64,000 nt of DNA. Origin: Agreia sp. PsM10 (GTDB lineage Bacteria > Actinomycetota > Actinomycetes > Actinomycetales > Microbacteriaceae). Location of the stretch: the NCBI RefSeq assembly GCF_030433855.1, contig NZ_JARUXC010000004.1, forward strand, positions 268,632-332,631, in the 5' to 3' direction. Shown here piece by piece: positions 63,972-64,000 of this stretch (the first letter of the stretch is position 1; each line of letters starts with the position of its first letter). The notes beneath the pieces were generated by a model. It was not told the origin of the DNA and did not search any database. It saw nothing but the letters and a program-made list of their open reading frames with translations. A program made the position numbers and the translations under genes.

Positions 63972-64000
63972 ATGTCGACGAAGAAGTATGGCGTTCGGTA
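63972..64000 (+). CDS. Start of a gene cut by the window edge
   Basis: ATG at 63972 with GGAG eight bases upstream opens MSTKKYGVR and runs out of the window. The position, divergent from a LacI regulator, suggests a sugar transport or glycosidase gene, but nine residues cannot identify it. Confidence 0.4.

Overview
The window looks like chromosome from a high-GC Gram-positive actinobacterium, most likely a member of the Microbacteriaceae (order Micrococcales). The support is strong GC bias at third codon positions, many GTG and TTG starts, an F420-dependent glucose-6-phosphate dehydrogenase almost like that of mycobacteria, a RamB/ScfR-type regulator, actinobacterial LacI/ABC/glycosidase loci, and palindromic repeats built on CCTGAGCxTGTCGAAGG. 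The family assignment is inference. No rRNA, tRNA, CRISPR array, transposase or phage gene was recognised.

Layout. (1) 1-6203: a five-gene operon for reductive pyrimidine (uracil/thymine) or hydantoin breakdown: dihydropyrimidinase (5' end outside the window), an LLM-type oxidoreductase, an omega-aminotransferase, methylmalonate-semialdehyde dehydrogenase, and Fgd, which supplies reduced F420. (2) 6.3-13.2 kb: an MFS exporter with a TetR regulator and a tandem operator, then a TetR-controlled MFS sugar transporter and GH3 beta-glucosidase. (3) 13.1-17.2 kb: a short UvrA2-like ABC protein and a DHA2 drug exporter. (4) 17.4-27.0 kb: a catabolic island of three short-chain dehydrogenases, a SnoaL-like protein, a cyclase-family hydrolase, a cupin, an aromatic-acid-type MFS importer, an HpcH/HpaI aldolase, a PucR and a TetR regulator. 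Its substrate cannot be named and it is the best candidate for an undescribed pathway. (5) 27.1-31.8 kb: a RamB-like regulator divergent from ppsA-adk. (6) 31.8-34.7 kb: a decayed aldehyde dehydrogenase copy, an aldo/keto reductase with its XRE regulator, and a carboxymuconolactone decarboxylase-like protein.

(7) 34.8-52.3 kb: a large pectin/rhamnogalacturonan locus. Ten genes run leftwards, many with 4-base overlaps: ABC sugar importer (binding protein and two permeases, no ATPase), DUF624 membrane protein, GH78 alpha-L-rhamnosidase, nucleoside-hydrolase-like protein, a uronate-dehydrogenase-like SDR, an enolase-superfamily enzyme, 5-dehydro-4-deoxyglucarate dehydratase and alpha-ketoglutarate semialdehyde dehydrogenase. 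Together the last four can carry galacturonate to 2-oxoglutarate. GH43, Gfo/Idh/MocA, LacI and a degenerate M24 protein run rightwards. Two LacI-type operators lie in the shared promoter region.

(8) 52.5-64 kb: an HSL-type esterase, the conserved but poorly understood ATP-grasp / alpha-E / transglutaminase operon, an alpha/beta hydrolase, a lipoate ligase with rearranged domains, a small GNAT protein, an orphan DNA methyltransferase, a DHA2 exporter divergent from a TetR gene across four 16-bp direct repeats, and a second LacI regulator. Base composition changes along the window: the left half is visibly poorer in GC (hand counts of single 60-base lines gave 55% at 16081 and 75% at 36721), with the change near the decayed gene at about 32 kb, so much of the left half may be accessory DNA.
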